Shown here piece after piece: positions 1 to 9,330 of a DNA stretch of 12,991 bases. Position 1 is the first letter of the stretch. Every line of letters starts with the position of its first letter. The translations under genes were made by a program, and so were the position numbers. The stretch is from an uncultured Porphyromonadaceae bacterium (GTDB lineage Bacteria; Bacteroidota; Bacteroidia; Bacteroidales; Muribaculaceae), in assembly GCA_900551515.1 (NCBI GenBank), contig URWH01000035.1, positions 1-12,991 of the forward strand. Direction: 5' to 3'. Under the pieces are notes generated by a model. It made no database searches. It was not told the origin of the DNA and saw only the letters and a program-made list of their open reading frames with translations.

Positions 1-1
1 G

Positions 2-100
2 TGCGGCGGTGCAGTGCAGAAACGGTATGACTACCGCATAACCGTGACGGCTACCAGAGGTAGCAGACAAGAGAGGATGCAAAAAGATGTATATTCCTGA
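2..100 (+). CDS. C-terminal tail of an unknown protein, cut by the window edge
   Basis: Frame 2 is open from the window edge to a TGA at 98-100 and gives 32 residues, basic and polar, ending in MQKDVYS. The other two forward frames close early (TGA at 28-30, TAA at 39-41), so this is the only frame that could carry a gene into the window. Its end overlaps the start of the next small gene (ATG at 87) by 14 bases, a packing typical of phage and mobile-element gene clusters. I do not recognise the family. With only 32 residues visible, it could also be chance. Confidence 0.35.
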   Translation, partial: CGGAVQKRYDYRITVTATRGSRQERMQKDVYS

Positions 101-197
101 ATTTTGGTGCGGTGTTGCCGCAACGATAATCACAGAAGTAATAATTGCAATCGCATATTCCATATATGCAGACCACAAGAAAGGAGGCAAGAAGTAA
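87..197 (+). CDS. Small single-span membrane protein (36 aa), function unknown
   Basis: A 36-residue frame starts [10 protein letters not shown], continues with a hydrophobic stretch at about residues 8-28 (Ala, Ile, Thr, Val rich) and ends in a basic tail, DHKKGGKK. This predicts one membrane helix; the positive-inside rule would put the C-terminus in the cytoplasm. A GAGAGG at 71-76 lies 10 bases before the ATG and could serve as ribosome binding site. The stop overlaps the HU start in TAATG at 195-199, so the two genes are probably translated as a pair. The AAAGGAGG that serves HU sits inside its last codons. Small proteins of this build are common in phage and conjugative-element gene strings, which is the basis for suspecting mobile origin. 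I cannot assign a function. Confidence 0.65.
   Translation: MYIPEFWCGVAATIITEVIIAIAYSIYADHKKGGKK
180..187 (+). promoter_or_regulatory. Strong Shine-Dalgarno site for the HU gene
   Basis: AAAGGAGG ends 9 bases before the ATG at 197. It decides the HU start and is unlike every start from tuf onward, where the leaders are A-rich and lack such a motif. Strong Shine-Dalgarno sites are normal in Firmicutes and their phages and unusual in Bacteroidota. Confidence 0.8.
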
Positions 198-472
198 TGA
201 ACAAAGCTGAATTAGTACAGGCTATGGCTGATGAAGCCGGACTTTCTAAGAGTGATGCTGAAAAGGCACTCAACGCATTTGTGGAAGTTGTCGGCGGAGA
301 ACTCGGCAAGGGCGGAAAAGTACAGTTGGTTGGATTCGGTACGTTTGAAGTAACTGAGCGTGCTGCCAGAATCGGAAAGAATCCTCAGAACGGAAAAGAG
401 ATTACCATTCCGGCTTGCAAGGCACCTAAGTTCAAAGCAGGCAAGGCTCTGAAAGATGAAGTGAATCGCTAA
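197..472 (+). CDS. HU-family DNA-binding protein
   Basis: A 91-residue protein of normal HU length. HU dimers bind and bend DNA with little sequence preference and help compact DNA and assemble nucleoprotein complexes. The N-terminal helices (about residues 3-38) are followed by the HU/IHF signature from GFGTFEV (46-52) to the beta-arm [11 protein letters not shown] (62-72), with the DNA-intercalating proline at P63. The C-terminal helix is at about 82-90. Cys74 sits where Ser or Ala is usual. The start at 197 is chosen because it has AAAGGAGG upstream, overlaps the preceding stop as TAATG, and gives the family length. An in-frame ATG at 104 would add 31 unrelated residues. The sequence reads like Firmicutes or phage HU ([10 protein letters not shown]... 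[11 protein letters not shown]) rather than the Bacteroidales type, which I take as a sign of transfer. Whether it is a chromosomal housekeeping HU or phage cargo cannot be told here. Confidence 0.93.
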   Translation: MNKAELVQAMADEAGLSKSDAEKALNAFVEVVGGELGKGGKVQLVGFGTFEVTERAARIGKNPQNGKEITIPACKAPKFKAGKALKDEVNR

Positions 473-478
473 ATGATC

Positions 479-525
479 GGAGCGAACTTGGTGTAGTGTG
501 GTGGTTCGATTCCACCTGTGGGCGT
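479..525 (+). other. T-arm-like hairpin, possible truncated tRNA-like element
   Basis: A perfect tRNA T-arm is present at 500-516: stem GGTGG, loop TTCGATT, stem CCACC. Positions 500-517 match 650-667 of the tRNA-Tyr-like gene at 17 of 18 bases, exactly 150 bases apart. Upstream, GCGAAC (482-487) and a TTGGTG stretch (488-493) recur at 593-598 and 607-612 in the tRNA-Tyr 5' half. This copy has no anticodon arm and its flanks do not form an acceptor stem, so it is not a working tRNA. It could be a degenerate tRNA, a phage tRNA-like element, or an attachment-site remnant. The rest of 473-590 holds no gene I can see. Confidence 0.45.
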
Positions 526-590
526 AGCTCTTGCGATTAAGGTTCCCACCGCTTCTTTCCTAATGTTCTTGGCGATACAAAGAAAATTCC

Positions 591-674
591 GGGCGAACGG
601 CAACGATTGGTGGTGTTGCGGCGGACTGTAAATCCGCTCCTTCGGGTTCGGTGGTTCGAGTCCACCTCCTCCCA
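591..674 (+). tRNA. tRNA-Tyr(GTA)-like gene with an aberrant 5' half
   Basis: The 3' half is convincing. The anticodon stem GCGGA/TCCGC encloses CTGTAAA with anticodon GTA at 628-630. A class II variable arm follows at 638-649, then T-arm GGTGG-TTCGAGT-CCACC (650-666), acceptor strand TCCTCCC and discriminator A674. The 5' half is poor. The only acceptor strand at the right distance, GGGCGAA (591-597), pairs at 5 of 7 positions; position 8 is C instead of the near-universal U; and the expected A14 is not clear. A 5-bp D-like stem GCAAC/GTTGC (600-604/615-619) around a GG-containing loop is present. CCA is not encoded. Either this is a divergent tRNA or the native 5' half has been replaced at a junction. 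Confidence 0.6.
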
Positions 675-682
675 CAACATTC

Positions 683-755
683 GCGGAAGTAGCTCAGTTG
701 GTAGAGCATCAGCCTTCCAAGCTGAGGGTCGCGAGTTTGAGCCTCGTCTTCCGCT
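683..755 (+). tRNA. tRNA-Gly(TCC)
   Basis: A complete cloverleaf: acceptor GCGGAAG/CTTCCGC (7 of 7 pairs), D-arm GCTC/GAGC with AGTTGGTA loop, anticodon stem TCAGC/GCTGA with loop CTTCCAA and anticodon TCC at 716-718, and T-arm GCGAG-TTTGAGC-CTCGT with one G-T pair. The discriminator is T755. CCA is not encoded. It lies 8 bases after the tRNA-Tyr-like gene and 12 before tRNA-Thr, so the cluster is probably one transcript. Confidence 0.96.
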
Positions 756-767
756 CAAAGAAACAAT

Positions 768-842
<75 letters not shown>

Positions 843-942
843 ATAAAATAAACAAATGTGACAGCCCCGATAGTGCCTTGTGCTATCGTGGCGTTACGAT
901 TAAAAGCGAAATCATCTTAACAAATAAAAATAGCAAAAAGTT
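843..942 (+). promoter_or_regulatory. tRNA-Thr to tuf spacer and tuf leader
   Basis: A 100-base AT-rich spacer. It contains one short hairpin, CGATAG (868-873) with CTATCG (883-888), without a T tract, so it is not a convincing terminator. It also contains an A-rich stretch directly before the tuf ATG, typical of Bacteroidota starts. I see no TTTG/TAnnTTTG promoter pair in it. tuf is therefore probably read through from the upstream tRNAs, with the hairpin possibly marking RNA processing. Confidence 0.4.
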
Positions 943-2127
943 ATGGCTAAAGAGAAATTCGAAAGAACGAAACCGCATGTTAACATCGGTACAATCGGTC
1001 ACGTTGACCACGGCAAAACCACTCTGACCGCAGCAATCACCACAGTGCTTGCAAAAGCCGGTCTTTCTGAAGTGAAGTCGTTCGACCAGATCGACAACGC
1101 ACCTGAGGAAAAAGAACGTGGTATCACTATCAACACCGCACACGTAGAATACGAAACCGCCAACCGTCACTATGCACACGTTGACTGCCCGGGACACGCT
1201 GACTACGTTAAGAACATGGTAACAGGTGCCGCACAGATGGACGGTGCCATCATCGTGGTAGCCGCAACCGACGGCCCGATGCCCCAGACCCGCGAGCACA
1301 TCCTTCTCGCCCGTCAGGTGAACGTACCCCGCATCGTTGTGTTCCTCAACAAATGCGACATGGTTGACGACGAAGAGATGTTCGAACTCGTTGAAATGGA
1401 AATGCGCGACCTTCTTTCGTCATATGACTATGACGGCGACAACACTCCTATCATCCGTGGTTCCGCCCTCGGCGCCCTCAACGGCGAACCCCAGTGGGAA
1501 GCTAAGGTTATGGAACTTATGGAAGCCGTCGACAATTGGATTCCGCTGCCTCCGCGCGATATCGACAAACCGTTCCTTATGCCTGTTGAAGACGTATTCT
1601 CGATCACAGGTCGTGGCACCGTTGCTACAGGCCGTATCGAAACCGGCGTCGTAAAAGTAGGTGACGAAGTTCAGATCATGGGTCTTGGCGCAGACATGAA
1701 ATCGGTTGTTACCGGTGTTGAAATGTTCCGCAAGCTCCTCGATGAAGGTGAAGCCGGCGATAACGTTGGTCTGCTCCTCCGCGGTATCGACAAGAAAGAT
1801 ATCCGTCGCGGTATGGTAATCTGCCACCCGGGTGTTGTAAAACCCCACAGCAAATTCAAAGCTTCTGTCTACATCCTGAAGAAAGAAGAAGGTGGCCGCC
1901 ACACTCCGTTCCACAACCACTATCGTCCTCAGTTCTACATCCGCACACTTGACGTGACCGGTGAGATCACACTCCCCGAAGGTGTAGAAATGGTAATGCC
2001 CGGTGACCACGTTGAAATCAACGTTGAGCTCATCAACCCGGTAGCATGCGATCAGGGTCTGCGTTTCGCCATCCGTGAAGGCGGCCGCACCGTTGGTTCG
2101 GGTCAGATCACCGAGATCCTCGACTAA
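943..2127 (+). CDS. tuf: Elongation factor Tu
   Basis: A 394-residue GTPase of standard length that carries aminoacyl-tRNA to the ribosomal A site. All GTP-binding motifs are present: GHVDHGKT (19-26), RGITIN in switch I (59-64), DCPGH (81-85) with the catalytic histidine H85, NKCD (136-139) and SAL (174-176). Domain 2 (about 210-300) and domain 3 (about 300-394, with RPQFYIRT and the GRTVGSG stretch near the end) are complete. The start is ATG 943 after an A-rich leader, giving the usual [15 protein letters not shown]-terminus. It sits between two tRNA blocks, a normal Bacteroidales arrangement. Transcription probably enters from the upstream tRNAs and is reduced by the hairpin at 2185-2239. 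Nothing is odd in the protein. Confidence 0.99.
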   Translation: MAKEKFERTKPHVNIGTIGHVDHGKTTLTAAITTVLAKAGLSEVKSFDQIDNAPEEKERGITINTAHVEYETANRHYAHVDCPGHADYVKNMVTGAAQMDGAIIVVAATDGPMPQTREHILLARQVNVPRIVVFLNKCDMVDDEEMFELVEMEMRDLLSSYDYDGDNTPIIRGSALGALNGEPQWEAKVMELMEAVDNWIPLPPRDIDKPFLMPVEDVFSITGRGTVATGRIETGVVKVGDEVQIMGLGADMKSVVTGVEMFRKLLDEGEAGDNVGLLLRGIDKKDIRRGMVICHPGVVKPHSKFKASVYILKKEEGGRHTPFHNHYRPQFYIRTLDVTGEITLPEGVEMVMPGDHVEINVELINPVACDQGLRFAIREGGRTVGSGQITEILD

Positions 2128-2184
2128 TCAAGGCATCGCAAAATCCGCTGTCGGCAACACGACACGGCACACGATAAACCGAAA

Positions 2185-2239
2185 ATAAAAGCGGCCGGCT
2201 GCCCTTCGGGCGAAAGCCATGCAGAACGGCCGCTTTTAT
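2185..2239 (+). terminator. Strong hairpin terminator after tuf
   Basis: A perfect 13-bp stem pairs ATAAAAGCGGCCG (2185-2197) with CGGCCGCTTTTAT (2227-2239). The loop side holds a further CTGC/GCAG pairing (2199-2202/2221-2224) and a small GCCC-TTC-GGGC hairpin (2201-2211). The A tract on the left and T tract on the right make it terminator-like in both directions. It ends only 7 bases before tRNA-Trp. Positions 2128-2184, between tuf and the stem, hold nothing else I can see. Confidence 0.85.
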
Positions 2240-2246
2240 CTATGAT

Positions 2247-2322
2247 ACGGGAATAGCTCAGTCGGTAGAGCACTGGTCTCCAAAACCAGGTGTCGGGAGT
2301 TCGAGCCTCTCTTCCCGTGCCA
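2247..2322 (+). tRNA. tRNA-Trp(CCA), CCA end encoded
   Basis: A complete cloverleaf: acceptor ACGGGAA/TTCCCGT, D-arm GCTC/GAGC, anticodon stem CTGGT/ACCAG with loop CTCCAAA and anticodon CCA at 2280-2282, and T-arm GGGAG-TTCGAGC-CTCTC with one G-T pair. Discriminator G2319 is followed by encoded CCA at 2320-2322. A single tRNA-Trp between tuf and secE is the usual order in Bacteroidales. secE begins 11 bases downstream, so tRNA and mRNA must share a transcript and be separated by processing. Confidence 0.97.
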
Positions 2323-2333
2323 AAACAGACAAA

Positions 2334-2543
2334 ATGAAGAAATTAAAACTATTTACGAATATCGAAGAGTCATATACCGAATTGCGGTATAAGACATCCT
2401 GGCCGACAAAAGACCAGCTCATCAAAAGCGCACTGATCGTGATGATTGCTTCCGTTATTATCGCACTGATCATATGGGCGATGGACTGGGTGGTTGAACA
2501 GGTAATGACTTTAATTTATGCACTGCCTCAGCTCTTCAGCTGA
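2334..2543 (+). CDS. secE: Preprotein translocase subunit SecE
   Basis: A 69-residue single-span SecE of the short bacterial type. It stabilises SecY in the SecYEG protein-export channel of the inner membrane. Residues 1-30 form the cytoplasmic amphipathic part with the conserved hinge-like stretch YKTSWPTKDQL (19-29). The membrane helix covers about 31-49, followed by a further hydrophobic segment to the C-terminus. The position directly before nusG is the near-universal bacterial arrangement and supports the call. The gap to tRNA-Trp is only 11 bases and the gap to nusG is 40, with no promoter evident. Confidence 0.96.
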   Translation: MKKLKLFTNIEESYTELRYKTSWPTKDQLIKSALIVMIASVIIALIIWAMDWVVEQVMTLIYALPQLFS

Positions 2544-2583
2544 TCGGCGGCATCAGTAATCACTTTTCAAAACTACACGATCA

Positions 2584-3135
2584 ATGGCCGAAGAAAAAAG
2601 AGCATGGTACGTTCTGCGTGCCATATCAGGTAAAGAAGCCAAGGTGAAGGAAGTGCTGGACGCACAGATCCGCAACACCGATCTTGGCAAATACGTTTTC
2701 CAAGTATTGATTCCGACAGAAAAAGTGCTTACGGTGCGTGGCGGCAAGAAGGTTGTAAAAGAAAAAAACCTTTACAGCGGCTACGTGTTTATTGAAGCCA
2801 TTCTTCATGGTGAGGTTATGCATGAACTGCGCAACACCACCAATGTGATTGACTTTCTCCGTGGCAAGAGCAACGGCGCCATGCCGGAGCCTTTGCGACA
2901 GAGCGAAGTTCAGCGCATGCTCGGCATGGCCGACGAAATGGCCGACATCACGGTCGACTCGATCAACGACTACCTCGTTGGTGAGGCGGTGAAAGTGATC
3001 GTTGGTCCGTTCAACGGCTTCACCGGGGAAATTGAAGAAGTGGACAGAGATAAGAAGAAACTTAAAGTCATGGTCAAGATTTTTGGCCGCAAGACACCGC
3101 TTGAGTTGGAAAATTCGCAAGTAGAGCGAGTTTGA
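2584..3135 (+). CDS. nusG: Transcription elongation and antitermination factor NusG
   Basis: A 183-residue protein of normal length. The NGN domain (about 6-115) begins WYVLRAISGKE and contains the conserved SGYVFIE core (65-71); it binds the clamp of RNA polymerase and keeps it closed. The KOW domain (about 132-183) carries VKVIVGPFNGFTGEI (136-150) and couples polymerase to the leading ribosome (S10) or Rho. It ends in tandem stops TGA TAA (3133-3138). The start at 2584 has no Shine-Dalgarno site. Its partners, the polymerase beta and beta' subunits, are encoded downstream in the same cluster. Confidence 0.98.
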   Translation: MAEEKRAWYVLRAISGKEAKVKEVLDAQIRNTDLGKYVFQVLIPTEKVLTVRGGKKVVKEKNLYSGYVFIEAILHGEVMHELRNTTNVIDFLRGKSNGAMPEPLRQSEVQRMLGMADEMADITVDSINDYLVGEAVKVIVGPFNGFTGEIEEVDRDKKKLKVMVKIFGRKTPLELENSQVERV

Positions 3136-3225
3136 TAAAGGAACCGCCGCCTTTGGTTACGCATTGGCGACGATTTCGATGTTTGACCCGCACATTGAAC
3201 ACCAATATCTAAAATTAAGATTAAA
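3136..3225 (+). promoter_or_regulatory. nusG-rplK spacer, candidate leader for L11-L1 control
   Basis: This 90-base gap is longer than the 21-40 base gaps around it. It can form short stems, for example AAAGG/CCTTT near 3138-3159 and CGCC/GGCG near 3149-3171, but none has a T tract. In many bacteria L1 represses its own mRNA through a site before rplK that mimics its 23S rRNA target. This gap is the natural place for such a site, but I cannot identify the L1-binding motif by eye. No convincing TTTG/TAnnTTTG promoter is seen. Confidence 0.3.
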
Positions 3226-3669
3226 ATGGCTAAAGAAATTGCTGGACAAATCAAATTGCAGATTAAGGGTGGAGCAGCAAATCCATCACCGCCAGTAGGT
3301 CCCGCGCTGGGTTCCAAGGGCATCAACATCATGGAATTTTGCAAGCAGTTCAATGCCCGCACACAGGACAAAGCCGGTAAAGTGCTTCCTGTAGTAATCA
3401 CTTACTACACGGACAAGAGCTTCGACTTTGTCGTGAAGACTCCTCCGGTAGCCATCCAGCTGCTGGAAGCCGCTAAAATCAAGAGCGGCTCGGCACAGCC
3501 CAACCGCAACAAAGTGGCTGAAGTGACCTGGGAGCAAGTGAAGGCAATAGCAGAGGACAAGATGCCCGACCTGAACTGTTTCACCGTAGAATCGGCAATG
3601 CGCATGGTAGCTGGTACAGCCAGAAGTATGGGTATCACCGTCAAAGGTACATTCCCTGCAAATAACTAA
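3226..3669 (+). CDS. rplK: 50S ribosomal protein L11 (uL11)
   Basis: A 147-residue protein that binds 23S rRNA helices 43-44 at the GTPase-associated centre, near the stalk. The N-terminal domain has the conserved proline segment [19 protein letters not shown] (22-40), which contacts rRNA and forms part of the thiostrepton site. The C-terminal RNA-binding domain (about 72-142) ends in [10 protein letters not shown] (128-137). It ends in TAA TAA and lies 21 bases before rplA. Confidence 0.99.
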   Translation: MAKEIAGQIKLQIKGGAANPSPPVGPALGSKGINIMEFCKQFNARTQDKAGKVLPVVITYYTDKSFDFVVKTPPVAIQLLEAAKIKSGSAQPNRNKVAEVTWEQVKAIAEDKMPDLNCFTVESAMRMVAGTARSMGITVKGTFPANN

Positions 3670-3690
3670 TAAACTTCAATTGAAACACAG

Positions 3691-4386
3691 ATGAGTAAAC
3701 TTACAAAAAACCAAAAGTTGGCCCTCGGTAAGATTGAAGCTGGGAAGACCTACACACTCGCAGAAGCGGCTGCAAAGGTAAAAGAAATCACTTATACCAA
3801 GTTTGACGCTTCGTTTGACATCGATGTGCGTCTTGGCGTTGATCCCCGAAAGGCAAACCAGATGGTACGTGGCGTGGTGACACTGCCCCACGGAACAGGC
3901 AAGCAGGTGCGCGTGCTCGTGCTCTGCAACCCCGACGCAGAAGCCGCTGCCAAGGCAGCCGGCGCCGACTATGTTGGTCTTGACGAATATATCGAAAAGA
4001 TCAAAGGCGGCTGGACCGACGTCGACGTGATCATCACACAGCCCGCAATCATGGGTAAGATCGGTGCGCTGGGCCGAATCCTCGGACCGCGCGGCCTGAT
4101 GCCTAACCCCAAGAGCGGCACAGTGACCAACGACGTATCGAAAGCTGTAGAAGAAGTGAAGAAAGGCAAGATCGACTTCAAGGTTGACAAAAACGGCATC
4201 ATCCACTCTTCAATCGGCAAAGTTAGCTTCACACCCGAGCAGATGAAGGAAAACGCGCGCGAGTTTATCAACACACTGATCAAGCTCAAGCCCGCAACCG
4301 CTAAGGGTACATATATCAAGAGCATTTATCTTTCATCCACGATGAGTCCGGGCGTTAAAGTCGACGCCAAGACGATCGATGAATAA
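3691..4386 (+). CDS. rplA: 50S ribosomal protein L1 (uL1)
   Basis: A 231-residue protein of the mobile L1 stalk, which helps release deacylated tRNA from the E site. The family signature [19 protein letters not shown] (128-146) is intact, domain II is in the middle, and the RNA-binding domain I is formed by both termini. In other bacteria L1 is also the translational repressor of rplK-rplA, and the gene pair is kept here in the same order. The gap to rplJ is only 21 bases. Confidence 0.99.
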   Translation: MSKLTKNQKLALGKIEAGKTYTLAEAAAKVKEITYTKFDASFDIDVRLGVDPRKANQMVRGVVTLPHGTGKQVRVLVLCNPDAEAAAKAAGADYVGLDEYIEKIKGGWTDVDVIITQPAIMGKIGALGRILGPRGLMPNPKSGTVTNDVSKAVEEVKKGKIDFKVDKNGIIHSSIGKVSFTPEQMKENAREFINTLIKLKPATAKGTYIKSIYLSSTMSPGVKVDAKTIDE

Positions 4387-4407
4387 TCGCAAAAAAGAAT
4401 TACGACA

Positions 4408-4932
4408 ATGAGAAAGGAAGATAAATCAATAGCAATAGAGAAAATCGCTCAGACCCTCAAGGAGTATCCCAACTTCTACCTTGTAGAAACCGCCGGCCTC
4501 AACGCTGAGAAGACAAGTCAGCTTCGCCGTGCATGCGCCAAGGCCGAAGTGAAACTGATGGTGGTTAAAAACACCCTTCTCCACAAGGCTCTCGAGCAGC
4601 TCGACGGTGATTACTCTGAACTGTATCCCGCACTCGCTGGTCCGACTTCACTGATGTGCACACAGGTGGCAAACGTGCCTGCCAAGCTCATCAAGGATTT
4701 CGTGAAGAAAGACGACGTTCTCCCCGCATTCAAGGCAGCCTACGTAGAAGAAACCGTTTACTTCGGCGCCGATCAGCTCGACACTCTTGCAACAATCAAG
4801 AGCAAGAACGAACTTATCGCCGACGTTGTGGCTCTGCTGCAGTCGCCTGCAAAGAATGTGATTTCGGCACTTACCTCGGGTGGCACCAAGCTTCATGGCA
4901 TCCTTGAGACTTTATCAAAAAAAGAAGCATAA
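4408..4932 (+). CDS. rplJ: 50S ribosomal protein L10 (uL10)
   Basis: A 174-residue protein, the base of the L7/L12 stalk. The N-terminal rRNA-binding part (about 1-110) includes the LRRACAKAEVKLMVVKNTLL stretch (39-58), conserved in the family. The C-terminal helix (about 135-172), rich in Leu, Ala and Lys, is the platform for L7/L12 dimers. In many bacteria L10 with L12 represses its own mRNA through a long leader before rplJ. Here the upstream gap is too short for one. rplL follows after 40 bases. Confidence 0.98.
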   Translation: MRKEDKSIAIEKIAQTLKEYPNFYLVETAGLNAEKTSQLRRACAKAEVKLMVVKNTLLHKALEQLDGDYSELYPALAGPTSLMCTQVANVPAKLIKDFVKKDDVLPAFKAAYVEETVYFGADQLDTLATIKSKNELIADVVALLQSPAKNVISALTSGGTKLHGILETLSKKEA

Positions 4933-4972
4933 TCAACTCTACTAAGTAAATAACAAATAAAATCATACAAAA

Positions 4973-5347
4973 ATGGCAGATTTAAAAGCTTTTGCAGAAC
5001 AATTAGTTAACCTCTCGGTAAAGGAAGTAAACGAACTTGCTCAGATCCTGAAGGACGAATATGGCATCGAACCCGCCGCCGCAGCTGTTGCAGTTGCTGC
5101 CGGTCCCGCAGCCGGCGCACCCGCTGCTGAAGAAAAAACTTCATTCGACGTAGTTCTGAAATCAGCCGGCGCAAGCAAGCTCAACGTTGTGAAAGTAGTT
5201 AAAGCTCAGACCGGTCTTGGCCTGAAAGAAGCTAAAGAACTCGTTGACGGCGCACCCTCTGTAGTGAAAGAAGGCCTCGCCAAAGCTGAAGCTGAAGGAC
5301 TGAAGAAAGAACTCGAAGAAGCAGGCGCTGAAGTCGAACTTAAATAA
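4973..5347 (+). CDS. rplL: 50S ribosomal protein L7/L12 (bL12)
   Basis: A 124-residue stalk protein, present in several copies per ribosome, that recruits and activates translational GTPases including EF-Tu. The N-terminal dimerisation helix region (1-33) is followed by an Ala/Pro/Gly hinge (about 34-53) and the globular C-terminal domain (about 55-124) with the conserved KTSFDVVL (55-62) and [16 protein letters not shown] (76-91). The start follows an A-rich leader. The gene is followed by an attenuator-like hairpin before rpoB, which would allow more L12 than polymerase to be made. Confidence 0.99.
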   Translation: MADLKAFAEQLVNLSVKEVNELAQILKDEYGIEPAAAAVAVAAGPAAGAPAAEEKTSFDVVLKSAGASKLNVVKVVKAQTGLGLKEAKELVDGAPSVVKEGLAKAEAEGLKKELEEAGAEVELK

Positions 5348-5370
5348 TATCGCCTGTCAATCAGGTACAT

Positions 5371-5410
5371 AGGTTAAGTATCGCCGCGAAAGGCGAATAC
5401 TTAACCTTTT
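5371..5410 (+). terminator. Attenuator-like hairpin between rplL and rpoB
   Basis: AGGTTAAGTATCGCC (5371-5385) pairs with GGCGAATACTTAACCT (5392-5407): 11 bp, one bulged A, then 4 bp, with a short loop and TTTT at 5407-5410. It lies 24-63 bases after the rplL stop and about 46 bases before the rpoB start. Partial termination between rplL and rpoB is known in E. coli and would serve the same balance here. The 109-base spacer also holds a small CCTG/CAGG stem (5353-5365) upstream of it. Confidence 0.8.
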
Positions 5411-5456
5411 GTGTGTTCAATTTTATTTGAGTTCTTTAACCTTAGTAATATTTTAG

Positions 5457-9269
<3,813 letters not shown>

Positions 9270-9330
9270 TCCGCGATTCGCATCGTAGTTTCTCTCACCA
9301 TATTGTATCTCCCAGTCAACATCTAAACTT

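Noticed and set aside
104..196. An upstream in-frame start for HU that adds 31 residues
   Set aside because: The added part resembles no HU, overlaps the small membrane protein in another frame, and has no ribosome binding site, whereas ATG 197 has one.
340..347. TACGTTTG, a perfect match to the Bacteroidota -7 box
   Set aside because: It lies inside HU and encodes conserved residues (GTFE). No TTTG box is present at the right distance upstream.
868..888. A hairpin before tuf as a terminator
   Set aside because: It has only 6 base pairs, a 9-base loop and no T tract.
2258..2473. A 71-codon minus-strand frame over tRNA-Trp and secE
   Set aside because: It is the antisense shadow of tRNA-Trp (EERLELPTPGFGDQCS) and secE.
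5426..5453. TTTG followed by TAATATTT before rpoB as a promoter
   Set aside because: The spacing is too short (16 bases), the -7 box is imperfect, and the start point would fall on the start codon.
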